Shown: positions 1 through 7,384 of the stretch, piece after piece
Layout: every line of letters begins with the position of its first letter
Position numbering within the stretch: position 1 is the stretch's first letter
Source: Tropicimonas sp047971885
GTDB lineage: Bacteria > Pseudomonadota > Alphaproteobacteria > Rhodobacterales > Rhodobacteraceae
Direction: 5' to 3'
Assembly (NCBI RefSeq): GCF_047971885.1
Contig: NZ_JBKEAE010000091.1
Location: 1 to 30,381 of the forward strand
DNA length: 30,381 nt
Translations under genes and position numbers: made by a program
The notes under the pieces: generated by a model
Database searches by the model: none
Told to the model about the DNA's origin: nothing
The model's input: the letters and a program-made list of their open reading frames with translations, nothing else

Positions 1-1132
1 TAACGCCAAGCTGCATGCCCTCGTTCGGTTGCAGGCGGATCGACAGGATGTTGGAATGGCGCCCCTTGTGCGCGCCAAAGATCGAATGCGGCGCATCCTT
101 GAACACGATGGCGATTTCCGAGGCCCGCGCCTTGAGCCGCTTGCCGGTACGCAGGTAAAACGGCGTTCCCGCCCACCGCCAGTTCGACACCGCAAGCCGC
201 ATGGCGATGAAGCACTCGGTCCGGCTGCGCGGGTCGTGCACGTCGTCCAGATAGCTCGGCCCGTCGCGGCCCGCCGCATACTGGCCGCGCACGATGTCGT
301 CGGGCTCGACCGGATCGAGCGCGCGGATCACCTTGAGCTTCTCGTCGCGCACCGCGTCCGGATCGTAGCGCGCCGGCGGCTCCATCGCGATCAGGCACAG
401 AAGCTGCAGCAGGTGGTTCTGCACCATGTCCCGCATCGCGCCCGACCGGTCGTAATACTCGCCCCGGCCACCCACACCGACGGTTTCGGCAACGGTGATC
501 TGGATATGGTCGATGTACTGGCTGTTCCACAGCGGTTCGAACAGCATGTTCCCGAAACGCACCGCCATCAGGTTCTGGACGGTCTCCTTGCCGAGATAAT
601 GGTCGATCCGGTAGATTTGCGTCTCGTCGAAATGAAGCGCCAGGCTGGCGTTCAGCGCTCGCGCCGACCCGAGATCCTTGCCGAAGGGCTTTTCGACGAC
701 GATCCGGCTCTGATCGTCGGCGATCCCGAATTCCTTGAGCCGTTCCGCCAGAGGGCCGAACAGCGACGGCGCCACCGAGAAATAAAAGGCGCTGACCAGC
801 CCCTTGCGCATCAGCCCGCGCAGATCGCTCCAGCCATCCCCGCCGGTCGCATCGACACGGACATAGTGAATCAGGCCAAGGAACTGTTCGATCAGTTCCG
901 GGTCCTGTGCATGATCGGGCAGGAATTCCCCCAGCGCCCCGCGTATCGTCTGGCGAAATTCATCGGTGGCCATGTCGCTCCGGGCCGCCGCGATCAGCCG
1001 TGCCTCGGGCGGCATCTGGCCGTCCGCCAGCCTGCGATAGAGGCCGGGAAAAATCTTGCGGCGGGCAAGATCGCCGGTACCGCCGAATACGACCAGATCG
1101 AACGGGTCGACGGGAATGATGCGTGCAACCAT
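1..1132 (-). CDS. zwf: Glucose-6-phosphate 1-dehydrogenase, 5' part (runs off the left edge)
   Basis: This enzyme oxidises glucose-6-phosphate to 6-phosphogluconolactone with NAD(P)+, the entry step of the Entner-Doudoroff and oxidative pentose phosphate routes in the cytoplasm. I translated the minus strand from ATG at 1132. The protein begins MVARIIPVDPFDLVVFGGTGDLA, whose GGTGDLA at about residues 17-23 is the nucleotide-binding loop. VVEKPFGKDL follows at 144-153 and the family signature RIDHYLGKE at 174-182, and MVQNHLLQ carries the catalytic histidine. The frame stays open to base 2, giving about 377 of the usual roughly 485 residues, so the C-terminus lies outside the window. An AGGAGC ribosome site sits 7 nt before the ATG. 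The gene diverges from the radical SAM gene, and a LacI-type palindrome lies about 44 bp upstream. In many relatives pgl and pgi follow zwf, but that part is not visible here. Confidence 0.96.
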   Translation of the reverse strand, partial: MVARIIPVDPFDLVVFGGTGDLARRKIFPGLYRRLADGQMPPEARLIAAARSDMATDEFRQTIRGALGEFLPDHAQDPELIEQFLGLIHYVRVDATGGDGWSDLRGLMRKGLVSAFYFSVAPSLFGPLAERLKEFGIADDQSRIVVEKPFGKDLGSARALNASLALHFDETQIYRIDHYLGKETVQNLMAVRFGNMLFEPLWNSQYIDHIQITVAETVGVGGRGEYYDRSGAMRDMVQNHLLQLLCLIAMEPPARYDPDAVRDEKLKVIRALDPVEPDDIVRGQYAAGRDGPSYLDDVHDPRSRTECFIAMRLAVSNWRWAGTPFYLRTGKRLKARASEIAIVFKDAPHSIFGAHKGRHSNILSIRLQPNEGMQLGV

Positions 1133-1175
1133 GCGGATGCTCCTGATACGTGCCGCTGATCGGCTTCGGCTGGCC

Positions 1176-1187
1176 GTTAGCGCAAAC
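1176..1187. promoter_or_regulatory. Candidate LacI-family operator upstream of zwf
   Basis: The 12-mer GTTAGCGCAAAC is a palindrome with one mismatched pair and a central GCGC, the usual shape of LacI/GalR-family operators. It lies 44 bp upstream of the zwf start in the zwf/radical SAM divergent gap. In Rhodobacter sphaeroides the LacI-family regulator CceR is known to control zwf and other Entner-Doudoroff genes. Assigning this site to a CceR orthologue is inference, because I cannot compare it with the CceR motif here. Confidence 0.35.
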
Positions 1188-1304
1188 AGCGTGGCTGTCC
1201 AACCCATCACAAGGCCGTCATGCCAAGGGTGTCGTCTTTTATCCGCACATATCAGGGATTAGCACCTGGCGGAACGCAATCCTGCGCAAAAAGAAGGATG
1301 GCCC

Positions 1305-2252
1305 ATGCGCGACAATGTCGAGGCGAACGCCGGAAAATTCGACGATCCCCGGACAACCGCCAGCGGCAAGGCCCGTGCGCGGGTCAGGCTGAGCGATCCG
1401 CAGACCCTGTGGTTCAACACCGGGACCCTGTGCAACCTGACCTGCACCAACTGCTATATCGAATCGTCGCCGGTCAACGACGCGCTGGTCTATATCACGG
1501 CAGACGAGGTTTCCGGCTTTCTCGACCAGCTCGACCAGCGCGGCTGGAAGGTGGGCGAAATCGGCTTCACCGGCGGCGAGCCGTTCATGAACCCCGGAAT
1601 GATTGACATGGCGGCGCGCTGTCTGGAACGCGGCTATCGGGTGCTGATCCTGACCAACGCCATGGCGCCGATGATGCGCCCCGGGACCCGCGCCGGGCTG
1701 GACCGGCTGCGCGACGGATTTGGCGACAGGATGACGCTGCGCGTCTCGCTCGACCACTGGAGCGCCGCGCAGCACGACGAGACGCGCGGCGCCGGCAGCT
1801 TCGCCAGGGCACTTGCCGGGATGGAATAGCTGAGCGACGCCGGCATCCGGACGGCAGTGGCAGGGCGCACCGTCTGGGGCGAAAGCGAAGCGGATGCGCG
1901 CGCGGGATATGACAGATTGTTCCGGAACGGCGGGTTCGCCATCGACGCCGGCGATGCGCAGCAGCTGGTGCTGTTCCCCGAAATGGACCTGAGCGTCGAA
2001 GTGCCCGAGATCACCACCGACTGCTGGAACATCCTCGGCAAGCGCCCGCAATCGGTCATGTGCGCAAGCTCGCGCATGGTGGTGCGGCGAAAGGGGGCGG
2101 TGCGGCCCGTGGTAACCGCCTGCACGCTGCTGCCCCACGATCCGCGCTTCGAGATGGGCGAAACTCTTGAAGCGGCCGAGGCGCCGGTCTGGCTCAACCA
2201 TCCGCATTGCGCCAAATTCTGCGTCCTCGGCGGGGCAAGCTGCTCGGCCTGA
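1305..2252 (+). pseudogene. Radical SAM protein interrupted by one in-frame amber codon
   Basis: ATG at 1305 follows an AAGAAGGA ribosome site at 1291-1298. The radical SAM cluster motif CxxxCxxC is at residues 43-50 (CNLTCTNC), and GFTGGEPF at 88-95 contains the GGE motif that contacts SAM. Codon 175 (1827-1829) is TAG. Downstream, the same frame stays open to TGA at 2250-2252 and encodes the rest of a coherent protein, including TVWGE, LVLFPEMD, CASSRMVV and a C-terminal Cys-rich segment (CAKFCVLGGASC). Counting the amber codon, the full frame is 315 codons, a typical length for this family as I recall it. The family normally has Trp here (of the form G-x-x-W-L), so a single TGG-to-TAG change explains the break. 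The substrate is unknown. It is either a very recent nonsense mutation, a sequencing error, or a gene expressed by read-through. As it stands only a 174-residue N-terminal fragment would be made. Confidence 0.85.
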
Positions 2253-2353
2253 CTGGCGGAAATCCGCGCACCCCGCACCGGCAGCACCATTCCCCGCGCG
2301 ACAAGCCGCATGCCGCCGCGCTAACTGGGCTTCAGATTGCTGGAGCCTCCTCG

Positions 2354-2839
2354 ATGAAGGTCAAACCCCTTGCGCTGGCCGCCCTCTGTGCGCTGACCCT
2401 TGCCGCCTGCGAGGGAGGAACGTCGGGCAAATCCGAGGTGGCAAGCCGCCTCGACAACAGCCGCCAGGCCTCGGTCTATCCGAACCAGACGCCGGAACTG
2501 AACCGGCTGATCGACCGTTACGCCACGTTCTACGGCGTCCCGCCCGATCTGGTGCATCGCGTGGTGATCCGCGAAAGCCGCTATCAGCCGGGTGCGCGCA
2601 ACGGTCCCTATTACGGGCTGATGCAGATCCTGCCGCAGACTGCGCGGACGATGGGCCATCGCGGTGCACCGGGCGAATTGCTCGATGCGGAAACCAACCT
2701 GAAATACGCGGTCAAATACCTGCGCGGTGCCTGGCTCGTCTCGGACGGTAACCGGGACGAGGCGGTGGGCTGGTACGCCCGCGGGTATTACTACGAGGCG
2801 AAACGGCTCGGCCTGCTGGAAGAGACCGGCCTGCGCTGA
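2354..2839 (+). CDS. Small lytic transglycosylase lipoprotein (SLT domain)
   Basis: The 161-residue protein is predicted to cleave the MurNAc-GlcNAc bond of peptidoglycan without hydrolysis, forming 1,6-anhydro-MurNAc. It begins MKVKPLALAALCALTLAAC, a signal peptide ending in a lipobox (LAAC, Cys19), so it should be a lipoprotein. The SLT domain fills the remainder: VVIRESRYQPGA contains the catalytic Glu in the conserved ES pair, and YYGLMQILPQTAR is the family GLMQI motif. NLKYAVKYLR and AVGWYARG follow as expected. I chose ATG 2354 rather than upstream in-frame starts because the signal peptide begins there and GGAG lies 8 nt before it. The gene stands alone between the broken radical SAM gene and the bioY terminator. 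Its short length suggests a single-domain enzyme with no separate peptidoglycan-binding module. Confidence 0.93.
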   Translation: MKVKPLALAALCALTLAACEGGTSGKSEVASRLDNSRQASVYPNQTPELNRLIDRYATFYGVPPDLVHRVVIRESRYQPGARNGPYYGLMQILPQTARTMGHRGAPGELLDAETNLKYAVKYLRGAWLVSDGNRDEAVGWYARGYYYEAKRLGLLEETGLR

Positions 2840-2935
2840 AGCGCGGCCCGGTCCAATCCGGCCGCGTGCGGCCTTGACCCATGGCCGCCACAAGCGTGTT
2901 TGCCGCCCAATCAGAGTATTGACCGAAAAGACGAA

Positions 2936-2957
2936 GGGCGCCGCTTGTGCGGCGCCC
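2936..2957. terminator. Intrinsic terminator between the transglycosylase gene and bioY
   Basis: A perfect 9-bp GC-rich stem, GGGCGCCGC with GCGGCGCCC, closes a TTGT loop. Read on the minus strand it is followed by TTCGTCTTTT, so it mainly suits the end of bioY. On the plus strand the following bases (GTGAAGTTTCTTT) are a poorer T tract, but it may also stop transcription from the transglycosylase gene. Confidence 0.75.
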
Positions 2958-2989
2958 TCGTGAAGTTTCTTTCGTGGCTTTCGCCGCTG

Positions 2990-3595
2990 TCAGCCGCGCG
3001 CCTTGCCGACCAGTTTCCACGCCGCCGGCAGAAACATCGCCGCCAGTGCCAGCTTGATCGCATCGCCGACGACAAAGGGCGTCAGGCCCCATGCCAGGAT
3101 CGGCTGGTCCCAGCCGTAAAGCTGGCCAAGCCACAGCAGGCCGGGAACATAGAGAATGACATTGCCGATCAGCATCGCCAGCGCCATCTTCGGTGCCGAA
3201 CGGTCCCAGCCGAAGCGGGCGAACCAGCCAAGCGCGACGGTGGCCAGCACGTAGCCCACCAGATAGCCGCCGGTCGAGCCCATCATGTAGCTGATGCCGT
3301 TCAGTTCGGCGGTCGAGCTCTGGAACACGTCGAAGCCGAGCGCACCGACCAGCATGTAGCCGAGGATCGTCACCAGACCGAGCCGCGGACCATAGGCCGC
3401 GCCGATGGTCAGCACCGCGAAGGTGCCCATGTTCATGGCGACCGGCGAGCCGGGCACCGGAACCTTGATCTGCGCCATGATCGCCAGCATCGCGATACCC
3501 GTCACCACCAGCACCGCCTGCTTGATCCGCAGTGCGGTACCCTCGCTGGGGCCGATCGCCTCGACGAGCGCCTTGTCGAAAGTTGCCTGGGCCAT
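2990..3595 (-). CDS. bioY: BioY biotin transporter (substrate-specific S component)
   Basis: This 201-residue integral membrane protein is the biotin-binding S component of an energy-coupling-factor transporter. It is built of about six hydrophobic segments. The stretch MGSTGGYLVGYVLA, the IGNVILYVPGLLWL segment and a late GDAIKLALAA segment match the BioY family. Start ATG 3595 gives MAQATFDKALVEA and has GGGGA just upstream with AGGAG a little further. A longer frame to 3742 exists but would put an unconserved stretch in front. No bioM or bioN ATPase/coupling genes and no biotin synthesis genes are adjacent, so BioY may act alone, as reported for some solitary BioY proteins, or use components encoded elsewhere. 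No BioR-type palindrome was seen upstream. Confidence 0.94.
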   Translation of the reverse strand: MAQATFDKALVEAIGPSEGTALRIKQAVLVVTGIAMLAIMAQIKVPVPGSPVAMNMGTFAVLTIGAAYGPRLGLVTILGYMLVGALGFDVFQSSTAELNGISYMMGSTGGYLVGYVLATVALGWFARFGWDRSAPKMALAMLIGNVILYVPGLLWLGQLYGWDQPILAWGLTPFVVGDAIKLALAAMFLPAAWKLVGKARG

Positions 3596-3666
3596 ATTCC
3601 CCGGTCTCCTCGTTCGTAAGTGATTTCCCGGCGAAGGATTGCCGCAAACCGGGCCGCTCCGCAAGG

Positions 3667-4083
3667 TCATGCACGGAAATAGCGACTTTCCATCACATAT
3701 GCCTTGCGCGGGCCGCTGACGGTCCAGCGGCTCGTCCAGCATGGCCAGCGTGTGAAATCATAGGTTACGCAATAGCGGTCGGGGTTGCACCAATGCGTTG
3801 CCTCGGCCACCTGCATGGCGGGAATGATGCTGTGGAATGGCCGGCCGTCGTCGAAAAGAACCCGGATTTCTTCCCCGTCCGCTTCCCAGCGATAGCGGCG
3901 CGTTGCCTGCATCGGCGGCACACCGGGCAGGTGCAGCACACCGGATTCCGAATAATCGAGACCCCCGTCCCGGGTTGCAAGGCGCGCCGTGCCCGCCAGA
4001 TGCGCCATCTGCCCGGCGCGGCGGTCGTCGATCGCCCGGTCGAGCCGCCAGAGACCTTCGAAATCCGCAAGTCCGAGTTTCAT
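3667..4083 (-). CDS. DUF6314 family protein
   Basis: This 138-residue cytoplasmic protein has no signal peptide or membrane segment. It starts MKLGLADFEGLWRLDRAIDD and contains several tryptophan-rich, beta-strand-like stretches (RRYRWEADG, VTYDFTRWPCWTSRWTVSGP, KAYVMESRYFRA). The pattern resembles the DUF6314 family, common in Rhodobacterales and compatible with a small lipocalin-like barrel. The GxW near the N-terminus and the alternating hydrophobic pattern support that fold, but this is inference. The gene ends 71 bp upstream of bioY on the same strand and diverges from purB, so it may be cotranscribed with bioY. Its biochemical function is unknown. Confidence 0.8.
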   Translation of the reverse strand: MKLGLADFEGLWRLDRAIDDRRAGQMAHLAGTARLATRDGGLDYSESGVLHLPGVPPMQATRRYRWEADGEEIRVLFDDGRPFHSIIPAMQVAEATHWCNPDRYCVTYDFTRWPCWTSRWTVSGPRKAYVMESRYFRA

Positions 4084-4140
4084 GCCGCCCGATTACCCCC
4101 GCCCGCCGCCGGTCACAAGGCGCGACCGCCCGCCCGGTGC

Positions 4141-4169
4141 TTGCCGCCGGGGTCCCGCTTGGCTAGAAG
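4141..4169 (+). promoter_or_regulatory. Candidate sigma-70 promoter for purB
   Basis: TTGCCG (4141-4146) and TAGAAG (4164-4169) are separated by exactly 17 bp, each matching four of six consensus bases. The implied transcript would begin near 4176 and leave a leader of about 30 nt before the purB ATG at 4207. Confidence 0.5.
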
Positions 4170-4206
4170 CGCGCTGCGCCCGAAACCAGCCGCGAAAGGC
4201 CCGCCG

Positions 4207-5514
4207 ATGATCCCCCGCTATTCCCGCCCCGACATGGTTGCCATCTGGTCGCCCGAAACCAGGTTCCGCATCTGGTACGAAATCGAGGCCCATGCCTGCG
4301 ACGCGCAGGCCGCGCTCGGCGTGATCCCCAAAGCGAATGCCGAGGCCGTGTGGAAGGCCAGAGACGTGGCGTTCGACGTCGCCCGGATCGACGAGATCGA
4401 GGCCGTCACCAGACACGATGTCATCGCCTTTCTGACCCATCTGGCCGAGATCGTCGGCAACGAGGAGGCGCGCTTCGTTCATCAGGGCATGACATCCTCG
4501 GATGTGCTGGACACCTGCTTCAACGTGCAGCTTGTGCGGGCAGCGGATATCCTGATCGCCGACATGAAGGGGCTGCTTGCCGCCCTGCGGCGCCGCGCCT
4601 TCGAGCACAAGGATACCGTGCGCATCGGCCGCTCGCATGGCATTCATGCCGAGCCGACCACCATGGGCCTGACCTTCGCGCGATTTTACGCCGAGATGAC
4701 GCGCAACCTGACCCGGCTGGAAACCGCGCGGCACGAGGTTGCAACCGGCGCGATCTCGGGTGCGGTCGGCACCTTCGCCAATATCGACCCGGGCGTCGAG
4801 GCATATGTCTGCGAGAAGATGGGCCTGCGCCCCGAGCCGATCTCGACCCAGGTCATCCCGCGCGACCGCCATGCGGCGTTCTTTGCCGCGCTCGGTGTGG
4901 TGGCCAGTTCGGTCGAGAACATCGCCACCGAGATCCGCCACATGCAGCGCACCGAGGTTCTGGAGGCGGAGGAGTTCTTCTCCAAGGGCCAGAAGGGCAG
5001 TTCCGCCATGCCGCACAAGCGCAATCCGGTGCTGACCGAAAACCTGACCGGGCTGGCGCGGCTGGTACGCATGGCGGTGGTGCCGGCGATGGAGAACGTC
5101 ACGCTCTGGCACGAACGCGACATCTCGCATTCCTCGGTGGAGCGCAAGATCGGCCCCGACACCACGATCACGCTCGATTTCGCGCTGGCCCGGCTGACCG
5201 GGGTGATCGACAAGCTGGTGATCTATCCCGACAACATGCTGGCCAACATGAACAAATTCCGCGGGCTGGTGATGAGCCAGCGTGTGCTGCTGGCGCTGAC
5301 CCAGGCAGGCGTGAGCCGCGAGGATGCCTATCGCCTGGTACAGCGCAACGCGATGAAGGTCTGGGAGGAAGGCAAGGACTTCCAGACCGAGCTTCTGGCC
5401 GACCCCGAGGTAACCGCCGCCCTCAGCCCGGCCGAGATCAAGGAGAAATTCGACCTCGGCTACCACACCAGACACGTGGACACGATCTTTGCCCGCGTCT
5501 TCGGCGATAACTGA
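4207..5514 (+). CDS. purB: Adenylosuccinate lyase
   Basis: The 435-residue cytoplasmic enzyme catalyses two fumarate-releasing steps of purine synthesis: SAICAR to AICAR, and adenylosuccinate to AMP. ATG 4207 gives MIPRYSRPDMVAIWSPE and has AAAGG 7 nt upstream. The three conserved regions of the fumarase/aspartase superfamily are present: TSSDVLDTCFN (about 96-106), RSHGIHAEPTT with its catalytic His (about 142-152), and the signature GSSAMPHKRNP (264-274) with the catalytic serine at 265 on the mobile loop. Length is normal. A small membrane protein gene begins directly after its stop codon, so the two may share a transcript. Confidence 0.98.
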   Translation: MIPRYSRPDMVAIWSPETRFRIWYEIEAHACDAQAALGVIPKANAEAVWKARDVAFDVARIDEIEAVTRHDVIAFLTHLAEIVGNEEARFVHQGMTSSDVLDTCFNVQLVRAADILIADMKGLLAALRRRAFEHKDTVRIGRSHGIHAEPTTMGLTFARFYAEMTRNLTRLETARHEVATGAISGAVGTFANIDPGVEAYVCEKMGLRPEPISTQVIPRDRHAAFFAALGVVASSVENIATEIRHMQRTEVLEAEEFFSKGQKGSSAMPHKRNPVLTENLTGLARLVRMAVVPAMENVTLWHERDISHSSVERKIGPDTTITLDFALARLTGVIDKLVIYPDNMLANMNKFRGLVMSQRVLLALTQAGVSREDAYRLVQRNAMKVWEEGKDFQTELLADPEVTAALSPAEIKEKFDLGYHTRHVDTIFARVFGDN

Positions 5515-5518
5515 CCCG

Positions 5519-5710
5519 GTGCCGCCGGAACCCCTTGCCCTCTCGCCCCTCTCCGGCACGCTGCTGCTGCTGGTCGCCGTGATCTGCGGCCGCAACTTCC
5601 GCCAGAACTGGAAGGCGCAGGGTCCGCGCTGGGTGCTCTGGGCGTGGCTCTACGGTGCGGCGGCAGCGGCCGCCCTGCTGGCGCTGGCCTTCGTTCCGCT
5701 CGAATATTGA
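5519..5710 (+). CDS. Small two-helix membrane protein of unknown function
   Basis: The frame encodes about 63 residues with two hydrophobic stretches, LSGTLLLLVAVICG and WLYGAAAAAALLALAFVPLEY, joined by a basic, Trp-rich linker (RNFRQNWKAQGPRWVLWAW). This is a plausible two-pass inner membrane protein. I chose GTG 5519, five nt after the purB stop; ATG 5489 in the same frame would overlap purB by 26 nt. The charge distribution is believable for a membrane protein, and small proteins of this kind sit behind purB in some relatives as far as I recall. No function can be assigned. It could be a chance frame, though the hydrophobic pattern argues against that. Confidence 0.6.
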   Translation: MPPEPLALSPLSGTLLLLVAVICGRNFRQNWKAQGPRWVLWAWLYGAAAAAALLALAFVPLEY

Positions 5711-5733
5711 AGCGTGGCGAATAGCAGATGCCC

Positions 5734-5797
5734 GGTCAGGCTTGCCGCAGCCCCCGTGGGAATGCCTGACCACATGACCGGAATCATGCCGTCAGGC
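5734..5797. terminator. Competing hairpins between convergent genes (possible bidirectional terminator)
   Basis: GGTCAGGC (5734-5741) pairs perfectly with GCCTGACC (5764-5771). The same central arm can instead pair over 7 bp with GTCAGGC (5791-5797), enclosing a nested CATGA/TCATG stem at 5773-5777 and 5784-5788 with a six-base loop. The site lies between the small membrane protein gene and lpdA, which converge. No long T run follows, so a termination role is inferred from position and structure only. Confidence 0.4.
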
Positions 5798-5832
5798 CAT
5801 ATCAGCGGTATTCGGCGGAATAACCGCCCGAT

Positions 5833-7227
5833 TCAGATGTGAATGGCCCGGCCATAGGCCGAAAGCACGCTTTCGTGCATCATTTCGCTGAGGGTCGGGT
5901 GCGGGAAGACTGTTTCGATCAGGTCTTCCTCGGTCGTCTCGAGCTTGCGGGCAACGATATAGCCCTCGATCAGTTCGGTCACCTCGGCGCCGATCATGTG
6001 CGCCCCCAGAAGTTCGCCCGTCCTGGCGTCGAACACCGTCTTGATCAGCCCTTCGGGTTCGCCAAGCGCGATCGCCTTACCGTTGCCGATGAAGGGGAAG
6101 CGGCCGACCTTGACCTCGAAGCCCGCCTCCTTGGCCGCCGCTTCGGTCATGCCGACGCTGGCGACCTGCGGGTGGCAATAGGTGCAGCCGGCAATCGCGC
6201 CCGGCCGGATCGGGTGGCCCTTCCTGCCGGCGGCCAGTTCGGCCACCATCACCCCCTCGTGGCTGGCCTTGGGCGCCAGCCACGGCGGCCCGGCGATATC
6301 GCCGATGGCATAGAGCCCGTCAACCCCGGTGCGGCAGAACTCATCGACAACCACATGCGTGCGGTCGATCTTCACACCCAGTTCCTCCAGCCCGAGGTTT
6401 TCGACATTGCCGACGATGCCGACTGCCGAGATCACCGTGTCGACCTCGATCTTCTCGATCTTTCCGCCGGTCTCGACATGGGCGACAACCTTGTCGGCGC
6501 CGCGATCGAGTTGCTTGACCGTCGATTTTTCCAGGATACGCATACCCTGCTTGGTAAACGCCTTTTTTGCCATGCCCGAGATCTCGGCATCCTCGACCGG
6601 CAGCACCCGGTCGAGCACCTCGACCACCGTCGTTTCGACACCCAGCGTATTGAAGAAGCTCGCGAATTCGATGCCGATGGCACCCGAGCCGATGACCAGC
6701 AGCTTCTTCGGCATGTGCGGCGGGTTGAGAGCGTGCTTGTAGGACCAGACGCGCTTGCCGTCCGCCTCGAGCCCCGGCAGGTCGCGGGCGCGGGCGCCGG
6801 TGGCGACGACGATGTTCTTTGCGGTCAGTTCCTCGGTGCCCTTGTCGGTCGTGACCGAGACCCTGCCCTTGCCGGTCACCCTGCCCTCGCCCCAGATGGT
6901 CGTGACCCCGTTCTTCTTGAACAGGAAACCGACACCGTTCGAAAGCTGCTTGGCCACTGCGCGGGAACGGGCGACGATGGCGTCGATGTCATAGCCGATA
7001 TCGCCGGCCCTGAGGCCGAATTCGGTTGCACGATGCATCAGGTGGAACACTTCGGCCGAACGCAGCAGCGCCTTGGTCGGGATGCAGCCCCAGTTGAGGC
7101 AGATACCGCCCAGATGCTCGCGCTCCACGCAGGCGACCTTGAGCCCGAGCTGCGCCGCCCGTATGGCGGCCACATAGCCGCCCGGACCGCCGCCGATCAC
7201 AACCAAATCGAAACTCTGTGCAGCCAT
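5833..7227 (-). CDS. lpdA: Dihydrolipoyl dehydrogenase (E3 component)
   Basis: This FAD enzyme of 464 residues reoxidises dihydrolipoamide on 2-oxoacid dehydrogenase complexes and on the glycine cleavage system, passing electrons to NAD+. ATG 7227 gives MAAQSFDLVVIGGGPGGYVA with the FAD-binding GGGPGG near residues 12-17, and it has GGAGG nine nt upstream; a start at 7245 would lie within that ribosome site. The redox-active disulfide is in CLNWGCIPTK (Cys43 and Cys48), the NAD-binding loop in IGSGAIGIEFA, and the catalytic His-Glu pair in HPTLSE (about 443-448). No E1 or E2 genes are adjacent, so which complex it serves cannot be read from context. A palindrome 26-43 nt upstream of the ATG suggests a dedicated operator. 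Confidence 0.97.
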   Translation of the reverse strand: MAAQSFDLVVIGGGPGGYVAAIRAAQLGLKVACVEREHLGGICLNWGCIPTKALLRSAEVFHLMHRATEFGLRAGDIGYDIDAIVARSRAVAKQLSNGVGFLFKKNGVTTIWGEGRVTGKGRVSVTTDKGTEELTAKNIVVATGARARDLPGLEADGKRVWSYKHALNPPHMPKKLLVIGSGAIGIEFASFFNTLGVETTVVEVLDRVLPVEDAEISGMAKKAFTKQGMRILEKSTVKQLDRGADKVVAHVETGGKIEKIEVDTVISAVGIVGNVENLGLEELGVKIDRTHVVVDEFCRTGVDGLYAIGDIAGPPWLAPKASHEGVMVAELAAGRKGHPIRPGAIAGCTYCHPQVASVGMTEAAAKEAGFEVKVGRFPFIGNGKAIALGEPEGLIKTVFDARTGELLGAHMIGAEVTELIEGYIVARKLETTEEDLIETVFPHPTLSEMMHESVLSAYGRAIHI

Positions 7228-7252
7228 CTCGGGCCCCCTCCGCATTGCAAAC

Positions 7253-7270
7253 TAGTTCAGCACTAAACTA
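7253..7270. promoter_or_regulatory. Palindromic operator candidate upstream of lpdA
   Basis: TAGTTCAGCACTAAACTA is an 18-bp inverted repeat with seven of nine pairs matching and a perfect TAGTT/AACTA outer arm. It begins 26 nt upstream of the lpdA ATG in a locally AT-rich patch, where promoter elements would be expected. Its size and dyad shape resemble MarR-type operators. The regulator is unknown, and no regulator gene lies nearby. Confidence 0.45.
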
Positions 7271-7384
7271 TTTTTCGCAACACGCGAAGCCCCTGTTCCT
7301 ATCAATTGTGACGCCGGGTCAGAAAGGCCGCCATGCCACCGACGCATACCTTCAGCCGCCAAAAGCATGGCTTCCGATGCCCGC

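Noticed and set aside
29..1159. Long plus-strand open frame opposite zwf.
   Set aside because: It is a GC-rich antisense shadow. The minus-strand frame carries all conserved glucose-6-phosphate dehydrogenase motifs.
1827..1829. Selenocysteine or pyrrolysine decoding of the radical SAM stop.
   Set aside because: The codon is UAG, not UGA, which excludes selenocysteine. Pyrrolysine machinery is not expected in this group, and UAG ends other genes in the window normally.
5839..7266. 475-codon plus-strand frame covering lpdA.
   Set aside because: Its His/Asp/Arg-rich product has no recognisable domain, while lpdA on the other strand is complete.
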